A stretch of DNA of 60,946 bases from Bacteroidales bacterium. Lineage in GTDB: Bacteria; Bacteroidota; Bacteroidia; Bacteroidales; UBA12170. A program made the translations under genes and the position numbers. The stretch spans positions 1-60,946 of the forward strand of contig JAGGWH010000040.1 of NCBI GenBank assembly GCA_021157585.1. The letters are read 5' to 3'. Below the pieces are notes generated by a model that had not been told where the DNA came from, ran no database searches, and saw only the letters and a program-made list of their open reading frames with translations. This document shows, one piece after another, positions 17,540 through 26,386 of the stretch; the stretch's first letter is position 1, and every line of letters begins with the position of its first letter.

Positions 17540-18535
17540 TCAGCTTAGATAGTTTAAACTGCGGCTAAACATTTTGAAAGCATTTTTGGGTTTTTCCATA
17601 TCTATTATCCAATGTTTTCTTTCAATTTGCAAACAATCTTTTGGACTGATTTTATATTTTATCTCTATTAAAGCGTATTCTTGAAATGCTAAACGAATGG
17701 CTCCGGCAAAGATTTGTAATATATTGACAAAATCTCTCTTTGCTTGAGACTTAGTGTCAAGATTTTCAACTTTTTTTATAATTGAATCCATAATACTCTC
17801 AAAGAAAAGTTCAATTTCTTTTATGGTTTTTGAGGTGTTAGGTAAAGTAAAAATACCCTGAGCTCTGTCGTCATACAAATCAAAAACATCATCCATAAAC
17901 TGCCCAAAAGCACCCAACTCAAAAGCTAAACCCTTTTCCTGATCAGACAAATCATGACTTAAAAGCAAAGCATACATCAAACCCGAATATCCACCTTTTT
18001 GCCGAGATATATCCCACAAATGCTCTGCTTCTGATTCAAAGCGCTGTTGCTTTTTTGCTTTTGCTTGCGCATTGAACAGCTGATTGGCAGCATTTAAAAA
18101 TTCAGTTTTATTATTTACATCTGCTAAAATATTTTGAAGAAAAAGGGCTGCTAATTTTTGCTCTTCTGTTTCAGGCTTTTCGTTTTCAACATTATTCAAA
18201 AGCTTATTTATTTTGTTTAGCTCGTCCTTGTCTTTATCAAAAAAATCATCGAAAATAGGTGCGCAAGCACTTAGATTTGCAAATCGTTTTCGCTCAGTAT
18301 TGTCCATTTTAGATCTGCGCAAAACACAAAGTAACTCACCAAAAAAATGATTGGCATGCATATATTGTTTGGTGCGGTTATAATATTTAGAACCGTAAAA
18401 ATATTCTTGTTCCAAACTGTTTGGAAAATTAAGATCGCTCAGAAAATGCTGTTTTAAATATTTGCGTAAACGCCAATAAATGCCAATAGCTTGGGCATAA
18501 TACGAAATACCTAATTTTAATTGCTTTGGGCTCAA
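17540..18535 (-). CDS. divergent class I isoprenoid-synthase-like protein
   Basis: This 331-residue, mostly helical protein is not closely recognisable by overall similarity. It has two aspartate-rich motifs spaced as in trans-isoprenyl synthases: DDFFD at residues 96-100 and DDVFD at 215-219 (in GQFMDDVFDLYDD). These are the two metal-binding DDxxD sites that hold the diphosphate substrate in prenyl transferases, squalene/phytoene synthases and terpene cyclases. SRQKGGYSGLMYALLL, about 30 residues before the second motif, is a plausible helix of that fold. No substrate can be assigned, and it may have another diphosphate substrate. It lies 24 bases after citF on the same strand and 41 bases before pyrH. 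Confidence 0.6.
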   Translation of the reverse strand: MSPKQLKLGISYYAQAIGIYWRLRKYLKQHFLSDLNFPNSLEQEYFYGSKYYNRTKQYMHANHFFGELLCVLRRSKMDNTERKRFANLSACAPIFDDFFDKDKDELNKINKLLNNVENEKPETEEQKLAALFLQNILADVNNKTEFLNAANQLFNAQAKAKKQQRFESEAEHLWDISRQKGGYSGLMYALLLSHDLSDQEKGLAFELGAFGQFMDDVFDLYDDRAQGIFTLPNTSKTIKEIELFFESIMDSIIKKVENLDTKSQAKRDFVNILQIFAGAIRLAFQEYALIEIKYKISPKDCLQIERKHWIIDMEKPKNAFKMFSRSLNYLS

Positions 18536-18559
18536 CAGCGTTTCCCTTTCGTCAATGAT

Positions 18560-20134
18560 TTAATTATCGACAGCCTCTTTTACTTTCCGTACGACATCAA
18601 TAATAGTTCCGTCAACCCATTTAATTGCCGCAATAATTTCATCGGTAAACTCAGGTTTTTCCGGCTTTCCGCAAATAGCCTCCGCCTCTGCTTTTAGCTC
18701 TTCAATGGTTTTAATTGGTAAGTTGGAATCTTTTAATTTTTCTATCAAATCTGTTCTGCGCGGATTAATAGCGATTCCTCTTTCTGTAGCAATAACATCT
18801 ATCAGCTCTCCGGGACCACAAATAGTAGTCACTTCATCCACAATTACAGGAATACGATCACGGAAAAGAGGAATAGGCAAAATAGTACATTTTGAGAAAA
18901 GACAGTTTTGCCAACCACCAATACCATGCAATAAAGCACCATCGGAATGAGTAACCACATTAGCATTAAAATTTACATCCACTTCGGTAGCACCAAGAAT
19001 TACCACATCTACCATGCTTGCAAAATTCCCTTTACTGTGGTAATTATATGATGTAAATGGACTTGTGGCCAAATGGCTTTCATTTTCGCGCATAGAACGA
19101 ACACCTTCCAAATCAAAAGTCTGTCCATCAAGGATATAATCTACCAAACCTTCTTCAAGCATTTTTACAGGATATTGATTACTTCCGGCACGAATAAAAC
19201 GTGCTTTCCATCCTCTTTCTTTCAGTATCTCAGCAAAATAAATTCCAATGCTTAAGGCTGTTCCTCCTGCTCCTGCTTGATATGAAAATCCATCTTGAAC
19301 AATGCCTGCTTCTTCGCAAAACTGTGCTGTCATTTCAGCAATTAAAAGTCGGTCAGGACTTTTAGTAATTTGTGTTGTTCCTGAAATAATTTTTTCAGGA
19401 TCACCTACTTTACCAACCAAAACAGTATAATCCACATAATTTCCATGAATTTGGAAGGGGACACAAGGAAAAGGAACCAAATTATCGGTTACCACGATCA
19501 CTTTATCAGCATATTGAGAATCGCCCAAAGCAAAACCCAATAAACCGCAAGCAGCAGGACCATTAACACCATTGGCATTGCCAAAAGCATCTGCTGAAGG
19601 TGCAGCAATTACAGCAATATCTATTTGAACTTCACCATCTTGGATAGCTTGGTAACGACCGCCATGCGATCGCAAAATGCCTATGCCTTCCATTTTTCCT
19701 TCGGAGCAAAATTTACCTAATGCTCCATTCATACTTCCTTCAATTCGTTGAATAGTTCCATCTTCCAAATAGGGAATTAGATGTTCGTGACAAGGAAAAG
19801 AAGCTGAAGGAAACCATCGCAAACCTTTAATGCCTAATTCATGAGCAATATCAAAAATCTGATTTGCTATCAAATCGCCGTTTCTGAAATGGTGATGAGT
19901 AGAGATTGTCATCCCATCTTTTAATCCGGCTTTAATTAAGGCTTCTTTTAGGTTTGGCAGTAACTTATTTCCGTCTTCAGGATAATCAGCACACGTTGGA
20001 ATACGAGGAGCATGTTTCCTACCTTTGGGGCGAAATTTCCCGACTCCTTGAAAAGCGGTATGCTCTTCACCATTTATAATCTCCGGGACTATTCGTCCTA
20101 CGGCATTTTTTATCAATTGATCGTATTTTTTCAT
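18560..20134 (-). CDS. citF: citrate lyase alpha subunit
   Basis: This 524-residue protein is full length for CitF, the citrate:acetyl-ACP transferase subunit, which swaps citrate for acetate on the prosthetic group of CitD. HTAFQGVGKFRPKGRKHAP, STHHHFRNGD and GGWQNCLFSK are characteristic of CitF. EEAGIVQDGFSYQAGAGGTALSIG is the CoA-transferase-type glycine-rich region. It lies downstream of the citD-citE fusion, 53 bases away. Together they would split citrate into oxaloacetate and acetate. Confidence 0.93.
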   Translation of the reverse strand: MKKYDQLIKNAVGRIVPEIINGEEHTAFQGVGKFRPKGRKHAPRIPTCADYPEDGNKLLPNLKEALIKAGLKDGMTISTHHHFRNGDLIANQIFDIAHELGIKGLRWFPSASFPCHEHLIPYLEDGTIQRIEGSMNGALGKFCSEGKMEGIGILRSHGGRYQAIQDGEVQIDIAVIAAPSADAFGNANGVNGPAACGLLGFALGDSQYADKVIVVTDNLVPFPCVPFQIHGNYVDYTVLVGKVGDPEKIISGTTQITKSPDRLLIAEMTAQFCEEAGIVQDGFSYQAGAGGTALSIGIYFAEILKERGWKARFIRAGSNQYPVKMLEEGLVDYILDGQTFDLEGVRSMRENESHLATSPFTSYNYHSKGNFASMVDVVILGATEVDVNFNANVVTHSDGALLHGIGGWQNCLFSKCTILPIPLFRDRIPVIVDEVTTICGPGELIDVIATERGIAINPRRTDLIEKLKDSNLPIKTIEELKAEAEAICGKPEKPEFTDEIIAAIKWVDGTIIDVVRKVKEAVDN

Positions 20135-20187
20135 CTTCTATAAATTATAAATCGAGGAGTCTATTAAGCATTGTCATCTTTCAAGAA

Positions 20188-21402
20188 TTATTTATCAAAA
20201 TCTGTTAGCCAGTCTTTCTTTAATTTTCCCATATCCACGGCAAGCTGAATAACTTTTTCAGCACGTTTCACTACCGGAGCATCTATCATCTTTGTTCCCA
20301 AAGAAACAACACCAAGTCCTTTTGCTTTGGCATCGAGAAAAGCTAAATAAATTTTCATTGCTTTTTCAATTTCTACAGTATCAGGTGCGAAATTTTCGTG
20401 GATAACGCGAATCTGACGAGGATGAATACATCCCATACCGTTAAAGCCTAAACTTTTTGAAATTTGTACGTTTTTCTTTAATCCTTCCATATCAGACACA
20501 TCTGAAAATACCGAGTCGATAGCCTGAATTCCGGCTGCAACAGCGGCATTAACTAAAGTGGTGCGTGCAAAAAAGGATTCTGTTCCTTCAGCCGTACGAC
20601 GAACACCAAGATCAGCCGTATAATCTTCTAAACCGATAGCCAAAGAAGAAACTTTATCGCTTGCCGAAGCAATAGCATAAGCGTGCATTACGCCTTTTGC
20701 ACTTTCAATAATTGGCATTAGCCAAACTGGGTTTTTTAAATTGTGTTTAATTTGAAGCTGTTTAATTTTTTCGTCAACAGCAAGCAATTGTTCTGGTGTT
20801 TCCACTTTTGGAACTAAAATCAGGTTTGCTCCATGTGGAATTATAAAATCTAAATCTTCAATTCCTCTCTCCCCCTGGTTGATTCGTACCATACGCTCAG
20901 CACCGTAAAAATTCAAAGATCGTAAGGCGTTGCGTACTAAAAAACGAGCTTCGTGTTTTTTATCAGGAGCTACAGCATCTTCCAAATCCAAAATTAAACC
21001 ATCGGGAGAATGAATTCCCGCATTAAGCATCAAACTTGGCGAATTTCCCGGCAAATAAAGTCGAGAAAAACGATGTTGCTCTTTTAGGCTTGCCTGTTTA
21101 TTTTCGTCTAATATCTCGAGCAAGAATTCTTTTTCAGAATCGAGCAATTGCTTAATTGCAGCTTCAATACGAGCTGCAATTACAAAGGGTAGGGCACCGC
21201 TATCAACAAATTGAATACGAGCGTGTTCGATTTCAAAAAAGGCTAAGATATCAAGAATTAATTGACGGTTGGCTTTCCCGTACATAATCTCAACTTTAGA
21301 GTTCATTTCGAGCTGAATGCCTCCCGAAGTTTTAATTTCCAATTCGATAAAACAGTCGGATCGAATTTTCTTTCCTTTGTTACCTGCTTGAGCTATTTGC
21401 AT
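20188..21402 (-). CDS. citE: citrate lyase gamma (ACP)-beta fusion, CitD-CitE
   Basis: At 404 residues this is about 100 longer than CitE. Residues about 1-95 match CitD, the acyl carrier subunit: QIAQAGNKGKKIRSDC contains Ser15, the attachment site for the triphosphoribosyl-dephospho-CoA group. A helical linker (about 95-108) leads to CitE (about 110-404) with RLYLPGNSPSLMLNA, ILDLEDAV, VRINQ, LVPKVETPEQL and IGLEDYTADLGVRRT, all core motifs of citryl lyase. The fusion would fix the carrier next to its lyase. The maturation genes citC, citG and citX are not in the window. Confidence 0.9.
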   Translation of the reverse strand: MQIAQAGNKGKKIRSDCFIELEIKTSGGIQLEMNSKVEIMYGKANRQLILDILAFFEIEHARIQFVDSGALPFVIAARIEAAIKQLLDSEKEFLLEILDENKQASLKEQHRFSRLYLPGNSPSLMLNAGIHSPDGLILDLEDAVAPDKKHEARFLVRNALRSLNFYGAERMVRINQGERGIEDLDFIIPHGANLILVPKVETPEQLLAVDEKIKQLQIKHNLKNPVWLMPIIESAKGVMHAYAIASASDKVSSLAIGLEDYTADLGVRRTAEGTESFFARTTLVNAAVAAGIQAIDSVFSDVSDMEGLKKNVQISKSLGFNGMGCIHPRQIRVIHENFAPDTVEIEKAMKIYLAFLDAKAKGLGVVSLGTKMIDAPVVKRAEKVIQLAVDMGKLKKDWLTDFDK

Positions 21403-21439
21403 ATTTTTATATTCTATATTTTTTTTAAAAACGTTGTAA

Positions 21440-22597
21440 TTAAAACCGCATTTCGAGCAGAGTTCTTAAACGATCCGGTGTTAATGCTTTTCGCTCTCCC
21501 AAATTTATCTTTTTTTGCTTATTAAGTTTTTGAATTACGGTTTCTATTTCGCTTTTAGGAATATTGTATTCACTCAATCGTGTTTTAGCCCCTAAAAGTT
21601 TAAAAAATTCTTCTGTTTTGATTATTGCTTTATCTATTAGTATTTCTTCGTCTTCCTCATCAATATTCCAAACATTTTTAGCGAAGCGAATTAATTTTTC
21701 ATGTTTTTCTTTACGCATAACTTCCATTGTTCCTGCTAATAAAATAGCTAAAGATTGTGCGTGATCCAAGCCGTAAAGAGCTGTAAGTTCGTGTCCAATG
21801 GTATGTGTTGCCCAATCGGTTGGAACACCCAAAGCCAACTGACCATTTAAAGCCATGGTAATAGCCCACATACTATTTGCAGCAACATCATAATCAAAAT
21901 CTTTTAATACATAGTCAGGTCCGTATTCTATTAGGCTAAGCATAACCCCTTCTGCCCAACGATCTTGAATTTCCGCTTTATTTGGAAACGTAAGATATTG
22001 TTCAATTACATGAATAAAAGCATCTATAATGCCATTTGCTAATTGAGTTTTAGGTAAAGTTTTTAAAACGCAAGGATCTAAGATGGAAAATTTAGGATAG
22101 ACTTTTTCGCTATGAAAGGGAAGCTTTTCATTTGTTTCGTCATTGCTTACTACACAAAAAGAATTCATTTCGGAGCCTGTTGCAGCGAGCGTTAATATAA
22201 CACCTAACGGCATAGCAGATTTAACAGGGGCTCCTTTTTGACAAATTGCCCAAGGATCACCATCTTTAAAATGAGCGGCTGCTGCCAAAAATTTAGTGCC
22301 GTCGATTACAGAGCCTCCGCCAACAGCTAAAAGGAAATCAATTTTTTCTTTTTCAACTATTTTTAGGGCATTCATCATAGTGTGATAACGCGGATTGGGC
22401 TCTATACCACCAAATTCAAAAATGGTAAATTCTGACAATGCTTTTTTTACTTGTTCATAAATGCCATTTTTAAAAATACTTCCGCTACCATAAGTCATTA
22501 AAATTCGGCTATTCTTTGGAATTTCTCTTGCTACAGAAGAAATTGTTTCTTTTCCGAAAATGATTTTAACAGGATTTTGATATTCGAAATTGTACAT
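21440..22597 (-). CDS. iron-containing alcohol dehydrogenase (YqhD/BDH-like)
   Basis: 385 residues, typical of the NADPH-linked butanol dehydrogenase branch. GGGSVIDGTKFLAAAA near residue 95 is the nucleotide-binding region. NGIIDAFIHVIEQYL near residue 195 and THTIGHELTALYGLDHAQSLA near residue 265 supply the Asp and His metal ligands. It is the first gene of a minus-strand run with the citD-citE fusion (37-base gap) and citF, and so may dispose of reducing equivalents from citrate fermentation or reduce a toxic aldehyde. The true substrate is unknown. Confidence 0.9.
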   Translation of the reverse strand: MYNFEYQNPVKIIFGKETISSVAREIPKNSRILMTYGSGSIFKNGIYEQVKKALSEFTIFEFGGIEPNPRYHTMMNALKIVEKEKIDFLLAVGGGSVIDGTKFLAAAAHFKDGDPWAICQKGAPVKSAMPLGVILTLAATGSEMNSFCVVSNDETNEKLPFHSEKVYPKFSILDPCVLKTLPKTQLANGIIDAFIHVIEQYLTFPNKAEIQDRWAEGVMLSLIEYGPDYVLKDFDYDVAANSMWAITMALNGQLALGVPTDWATHTIGHELTALYGLDHAQSLAILLAGTMEVMRKEKHEKLIRFAKNVWNIDEEDEEILIDKAIIKTEEFFKLLGAKTRLSEYNIPKSEIETVIQKLNKQKKINLGERKALTPDRLRTLLEMRF

Positions 22598-22684
22598 TTA
22601 TTTTTTTATTCAAATTTACTAAATTTTGGTGCATCACAAAGTCTTAATAAAACTAATTAGGCAGTCTGTTTTCTTTATTAAAAG

Positions 22685-22713
22685 TTGTTTTGTCTATAAA
22701 AAATATAACTTTG
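22685..22713 (+). promoter_or_regulatory. promoter of the phosphoglycerol transferase operon
   Basis: TTG at 22685-22687, then 18 bases, then a perfect TAACTTTG at 22706-22713. This is one of the best Bacteroidota-type promoters in the window, about 20 bases ahead of the ATG at 22733. Confidence 0.7.
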
Positions 22714-22732
22714 TAGCATTCAACAAATTCTT

Positions 22733-24604
22733 ATGAAAAGTATTGAATTTAAAGGCAAGGTCTATACCGTATTATTTCTTCGACTGCTAATAGTTTTAGT
22801 CTTGCTAAGCATATCTCGTATGCTTCTATACTTTTTTAATGTGAATTATTTTGGCGAGCTTTCTGCTAACGACTTATTTTCAATCTATTTTTTAGGACTT
22901 CGTTTTGACATTGCGGCTCTGATGATGTTGAATTTTCCATTAATACTGCTTAGTACTTTGCCGTTTAATTATAAATATAGTAGAAAAGTAATAAATGCAG
23001 TTTTGTATATCACATTACTATTCAATAGTTTGGCCATCTTTTCCAATTTAATAGATGTTATATATTTTAGATTTACATTAAAAAGGAGCACTTTCGATAT
23101 TTTTAATTTTTTGGATGCTAATGTTGGATTGTTTGATATTTTTAAATCCTTAGTTTTAGATTATTGGTATATTATATTGCTTGCTGTAGCAATGATACTA
23201 TTGATGGTTTATGCTTTGTTAAGGATTAAAGAAAGGATTATTATTCCAAAGCAATCTCTTGCTCAAACCATATACAAAAGTTTTCTTTTTCTTTTAATTT
23301 TAGGTTTAAGCATTTTAGGAATGCGAGGAGGAACTCAACTTAAGCCTCTTAATTTGATTGATGCCGAGAGAATGGTAAATTCTAGACAAGTTCCATTAAT
23401 AATAAATACTCCGTTTAGTTTAATTGTAACTCGTGGACAACAAAAGCTTGAACTTAAATCGTGGTTTAAGCAAGACGAAGTAAAACAGTATTTTAATCCT
23501 ATTCATTTTTATAGCCATCCGGATTTATTAGCTGATAATAGAAATGTTGTAGTGCTTATTTTGGAGAGTTTCTCTGCTAAGAAAGTCGGGTATTTTAGTC
23601 CTTCACAAAAGAGTTTGACTCCCTTTCTCGATAGCCTTCTTAATAAATCGCTTACTTTTAAAGGTATTGCAAACGGTAAAAAAAGTATAGAAGGAATTCC
23701 TGCTATACTTTCTGGTATTCCTACATTGATGCGTCAACCATTTTTAACTTCTCTTTATGCTAATAATCAATTTTATAGTTTGGCTTCCATATTAGGTGAT
23801 AAAGGTTATACTTCTGCTTTTTTTCATGGCGGAAAAAATGGGACTATGAATTTTGACAGCTATGCTACTAAAGCAGGGTTTAAATACTATTTTGGTTTGA
23901 ACGAATATGAAAATAAAGACGATTACGATGGTAGTTGGGGTATTTGGGATCACAAATTCTATCCTTTCTTTAAATCTAAGTTGGATACTTTTAACGAACC
24001 GTTTATTGCTGCTTTCTTTAGCTTGTCGTCGCATCATCCCTACGCTATTCCTAAACAATATCAATCAAGATTTTCAGATTATAAACCTTTGGATAATAGT
24101 ATAGCATATTCTGATTTTGCCTTATCAAAATTCTTCCAATCGGCTAAAAAGGAAAAGTGGTTTAATAATACTCTTTTTGTTATAACTGCTGACCATACAG
24201 CAGAACTTCCAAACACAAGAGATTCAAGTAATTTGGTTCATTTTGAAATACCAATTGCTTTTTATGCTCCAAATGATACGGTTTTAGTTAAAAAAGCACA
24301 TAGGCAAATTATGCAGCAAAGTGATATTTTGCCAAGTGTTTTAGATTATCTCAATCTCCCCGATACATTTGTAGCTTTTGGGAATTCTATATTTGATACA
24401 ACAGCTCCTGACTTTATGATTTATTATTTGAATGATATTTATTTTGGAGTTACACCCAATTTTACTTTTGAATTTAATGGTAAAGAATTTTCTTTTTCTG
24501 ATGGTGACTCTTCAAATAAACGCAATACAGAAAATCAAGCTAAAGCCATTATTCAAAATTATTCCGATTTTATGATACATAATAAATTAGGTTTTAATAA
24601 GTAA
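22733..24604 (+). CDS. LtaS-like membrane sulfatase-fold phosphoglycerol transferase
   Basis: 623 residues. Five N-terminal transmembrane helices (about 1-200) precede an extracytoplasmic alkaline-phosphatase-superfamily domain (about 260-560), as in lipoteichoic-acid synthase and OpgB. NVVVLILESFSAKK near residue 270 provides the metal-binding Glu. NGKKSIEGIPAILSG near residue 315 contains the nucleophile position, where a Ser appears in place of the LtaS Thr. SSHHPYAIP and TADHTAE carry His and Asp ligands. Bacteroidota do not make lipoteichoic acid, so the acceptor is probably another envelope glycan. The next gene overlaps it (TAATG), implying coupling with a lipid kinase. Confidence 0.85.
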   Translation: MKSIEFKGKVYTVLFLRLLIVLVLLSISRMLLYFFNVNYFGELSANDLFSIYFLGLRFDIAALMMLNFPLILLSTLPFNYKYSRKVINAVLYITLLFNSLAIFSNLIDVIYFRFTLKRSTFDIFNFLDANVGLFDIFKSLVLDYWYIILLAVAMILLMVYALLRIKERIIIPKQSLAQTIYKSFLFLLILGLSILGMRGGTQLKPLNLIDAERMVNSRQVPLIINTPFSLIVTRGQQKLELKSWFKQDEVKQYFNPIHFYSHPDLLADNRNVVVLILESFSAKKVGYFSPSQKSLTPFLDSLLNKSLTFKGIANGKKSIEGIPAILSGIPTLMRQPFLTSLYANNQFYSLASILGDKGYTSAFFHGGKNGTMNFDSYATKAGFKYYFGLNEYENKDDYDGSWGIWDHKFYPFFKSKLDTFNEPFIAAFFSLSSHHPYAIPKQYQSRFSDYKPLDNSIAYSDFALSKFFQSAKKEKWFNNTLFVITADHTAELPNTRDSSNLVHFEIPIAFYAPNDTVLVKKAHRQIMQQSDILPSVLDYLNLPDTFVAFGNSIFDTTAPDFMIYYLNDIYFGVTPNFTFEFNGKEFSFSDGDSSNKRNTENQAKAIIQNYSDFMIHNKLGFNK

Positions 24605-25476
24605 TGAAGAAAAAGATTAGAATAATCATCAATCCAATTAGCGGCACTAATAAGCAAATTAAAGCTGAAAAAGCTATAGAGGCGAATCTTAATACCGAAA
24701 TGTTTGATAGTGAGATTGTTTACTCTAATAAAAAAGGACATTTAACCACACTTGCAAAAGAAGCTGCTGAGAAAAATTATGATGCTGTAATTGTAGTTGG
24801 AGGAGATGGTTCTATAAACGAGGCCGCTCAAGGGTTGATAGGCAGTAAAACATCACTTGGCATAATTCCTATTGGCTCAGGAAATGGTTTTGCCAGACAT
24901 TTGAATATCCCTATGTCGTTACCTAATGCTGTTGAACGCATTAATCAATTTAGAATAAAGAGCGTTGATACTGTTAAAGTGAACGAACAGTCGTTTGTTA
25001 GTATTTCCGGTTTGGGTTTTGATGCCCACATTGCCGAAAAATTTAGTCTTGCAAAAGGCAGAGGATTATGGAACTATACAAAAATAAGTATCCGTGAATT
25101 TTTCAGCTATTCAGAAAAAGAATATACTATAAGTCTAGACGAAACTACTTTTGAGAAAAAAGCCTTTATGATTGTATTTGCCAATACCAATCAGTTTGGA
25201 AATAATTTTGTAATTGCTCCACAAGCTAAAATTGATGATGGACAACTTGATGTGTGTTTTGTCAGTAAACCCAAGCTTTTGCAAATACCATATGTGCTCC
25301 TCAAAATATTAAAGAAGGAAATAGATCAAACAAAATTTGTTCAGATAAAGAAAGCCAAAAAAATTAAAATAGAATTAAATGATAAAGTGTTTATGAATAT
25401 TGATGGGGAAGCTATTCAGCAAAGCAAAACAATTAATATCGCCATAAATCCATTATCTTTATCGGTAATATATTAA
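24604..25476 (+). CDS. diacylglycerol/sphingoid-type lipid kinase (YegS/DgkB family)
   Basis: 290 residues with the DAGK catalytic domain: INPISGTNKQIKAEKAIE at the N terminus, VVVGGDGSINEAAQGL near residue 62 (nucleotide binding GGDG) and IPIGSGNGFARHL near residue 94. The C-terminal beta domain includes DGEAIQ. It starts within the stop codon of the upstream phosphoglycerol transferase. Transferases of that kind release diacylglycerol from phosphatidylglycerol, and a kinase would return it to phosphatidic acid, so recycling is the most economical reading. Direct lipid specificity is not known. Confidence 0.88.
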   Translation: MKKKIRIIINPISGTNKQIKAEKAIEANLNTEMFDSEIVYSNKKGHLTTLAKEAAEKNYDAVIVVGGDGSINEAAQGLIGSKTSLGIIPIGSGNGFARHLNIPMSLPNAVERINQFRIKSVDTVKVNEQSFVSISGLGFDAHIAEKFSLAKGRGLWNYTKISIREFFSYSEKEYTISLDETTFEKKAFMIVFANTNQFGNNFVIAPQAKIDDGQLDVCFVSKPKLLQIPYVLLKILKKEIDQTKFVQIKKAKKIKIELNDKVFMNIDGEAIQQSKTINIAINPLSLSVIY

Positions 25477-25488
25477 GCCCAAAACCAT

Positions 25489-25836
25489 ATGTCGAAAAAG
25501 AAGAAAAAGAAGAAAATAGTAGGTGATGTGATGTATTCTACTAATCCTGATTTTGAATATGAAATGGAAGAAGATGTAGAAACTTTATTGCCTTCGGAAC
25601 AAGATCTTAGAGTTTGGCTCGATCGTAAACACAGAGGTGGCAAACAAGCAACTTTAGTAAAAGGTTTTATAGGAAATAATGATGATTTAAAAGATTTGGG
25701 AAAGATTTTAAAAACAAAATGTGGTGTTGGTGGCTCATCAAAAGATGGTGAAATAATTATTCAGGGAGATCACAGAGATAAGGTGGTAGATATTTTAAAG
25801 AATCTTGGATATAAAGTTAAAAAAGCGGGAGCATAA
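25489..25836 (+). CDS. SUI1/eIF1-like translation factor (YciH family)
   Basis: 115 residues: a Lys-rich N terminus, an acidic linker, then the SUI1 domain (about 40-112) with RGGKQATLVKGF, CGVGGSSKDGEIIIQGDHRDKV and LKNLGYKVKKAG. Bacterial eIF1-like proteins bind the small ribosomal subunit and can affect start-site fidelity. That is of interest here because many messages seem to have very short leaders. It is the third gene of the LtaS-kinase-SUI1 run, 12 bases after the kinase, and is followed by a hairpin terminator. Confidence 0.9.
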   Translation: MSKKKKKKKIVGDVMYSTNPDFEYEMEEDVETLLPSEQDLRVWLDRKHRGGKQATLVKGFIGNNDDLKDLGKILKTKCGVGGSSKDGEIIIQGDHRDKVVDILKNLGYKVKKAGA

Positions 25837-25837
25837 A

Positions 25838-25858
25838 AAAAGCCTGAAAATCAGGCTT
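25838..25858. terminator. terminator between convergent SUI1 and DUF2795 genes
   Basis: AAGCCTGA and TCAGGCTT form an 8-bp stem with a 3-base loop. The minus-strand side is followed by seven T, so it is strongest for the DUF2795 gene. The plus side has a weaker AT tail. Confidence 0.8.
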
Positions 25859-25863
25859 ATATT

Positions 25864-26085
25864 TTAATATTCATCCTCGTTAAAGAAAAAATCTTCTTTA
25901 GTCGGATAATCAGGCCATATATCTTCTATACGATCGTATGCTTCTCCCTCATCTTCTATTTCTGCCAAATTCTCGGCTACTTCTGCAGGTGCTCCGGAAC
26001 GAATACAAAAATCAATTAATTCTTCTTTAGTAGCTGGCCAAGGCGCATCTTCTAACTTTGAGGCTAATTCTAAGGTCCAATACAT
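25864..26085 (-). CDS. DUF2795-domain protein
   Basis: 73 residues from the ATG at 26085, starting MYWTLELASKLEDAPWP. A longer start at 26139 lies upstream of the -7 box at 26110-26117 and is rejected. The sequence WPATKEELIDFCIRSGAP followed by an acidic tail is typical of small DUF2795 proteins common in Bacteroidota. The function is unknown. It is a single gene with its own promoter and terminator. Confidence 0.85.
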   Translation of the reverse strand: MYWTLELASKLEDAPWPATKEELIDFCIRSGAPAEVAENLAEIEDEGEAYDRIEDIWPDYPTKEDFFFNEDEY

Positions 26086-26386
26086 AGTTATGTTGTTTTG
26101 TAATTTTTGCAAAAATAAATTTTTTTTAGAGAAAAACAAGCGTGTTAATAAAAAAGTATTTTTAAACCATAGTACCTTGTCAATAAAGAAGATATACAGG
26201 CGGTTTAAATAATCTGTAAAATAAAAGGGTTAAACATTAAGCTTGAATAATCTTTTTTATGTTTAAACTGTACTTAAAAACTGTTTTATCATCAAGATAT
26301 GGGTTAAAATCATGTGTTTTTAGTCCAACTCTTTTTTAGCTTCAGCAATATTTAAAAGTAAATATCCGATAACAATTATTTTCAGT
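26086..26386. other. 301-base gene-free stretch
   Basis: It contains the -7 box of the DUF2795 gene and a very AT-rich spacer. I see no convincing gene, RNA structure or repeat. The 3' end of the tungstate-binding gene abuts it. Confidence 0.5.
26110..26117 (-). promoter_or_regulatory. -7 box of the DUF2795 gene
   Basis: TATTTTTG on the minus strand, a perfect TAnnTTTG, about 25 bases before the ATG at 26085. It decides that start. Confidence 0.5.
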
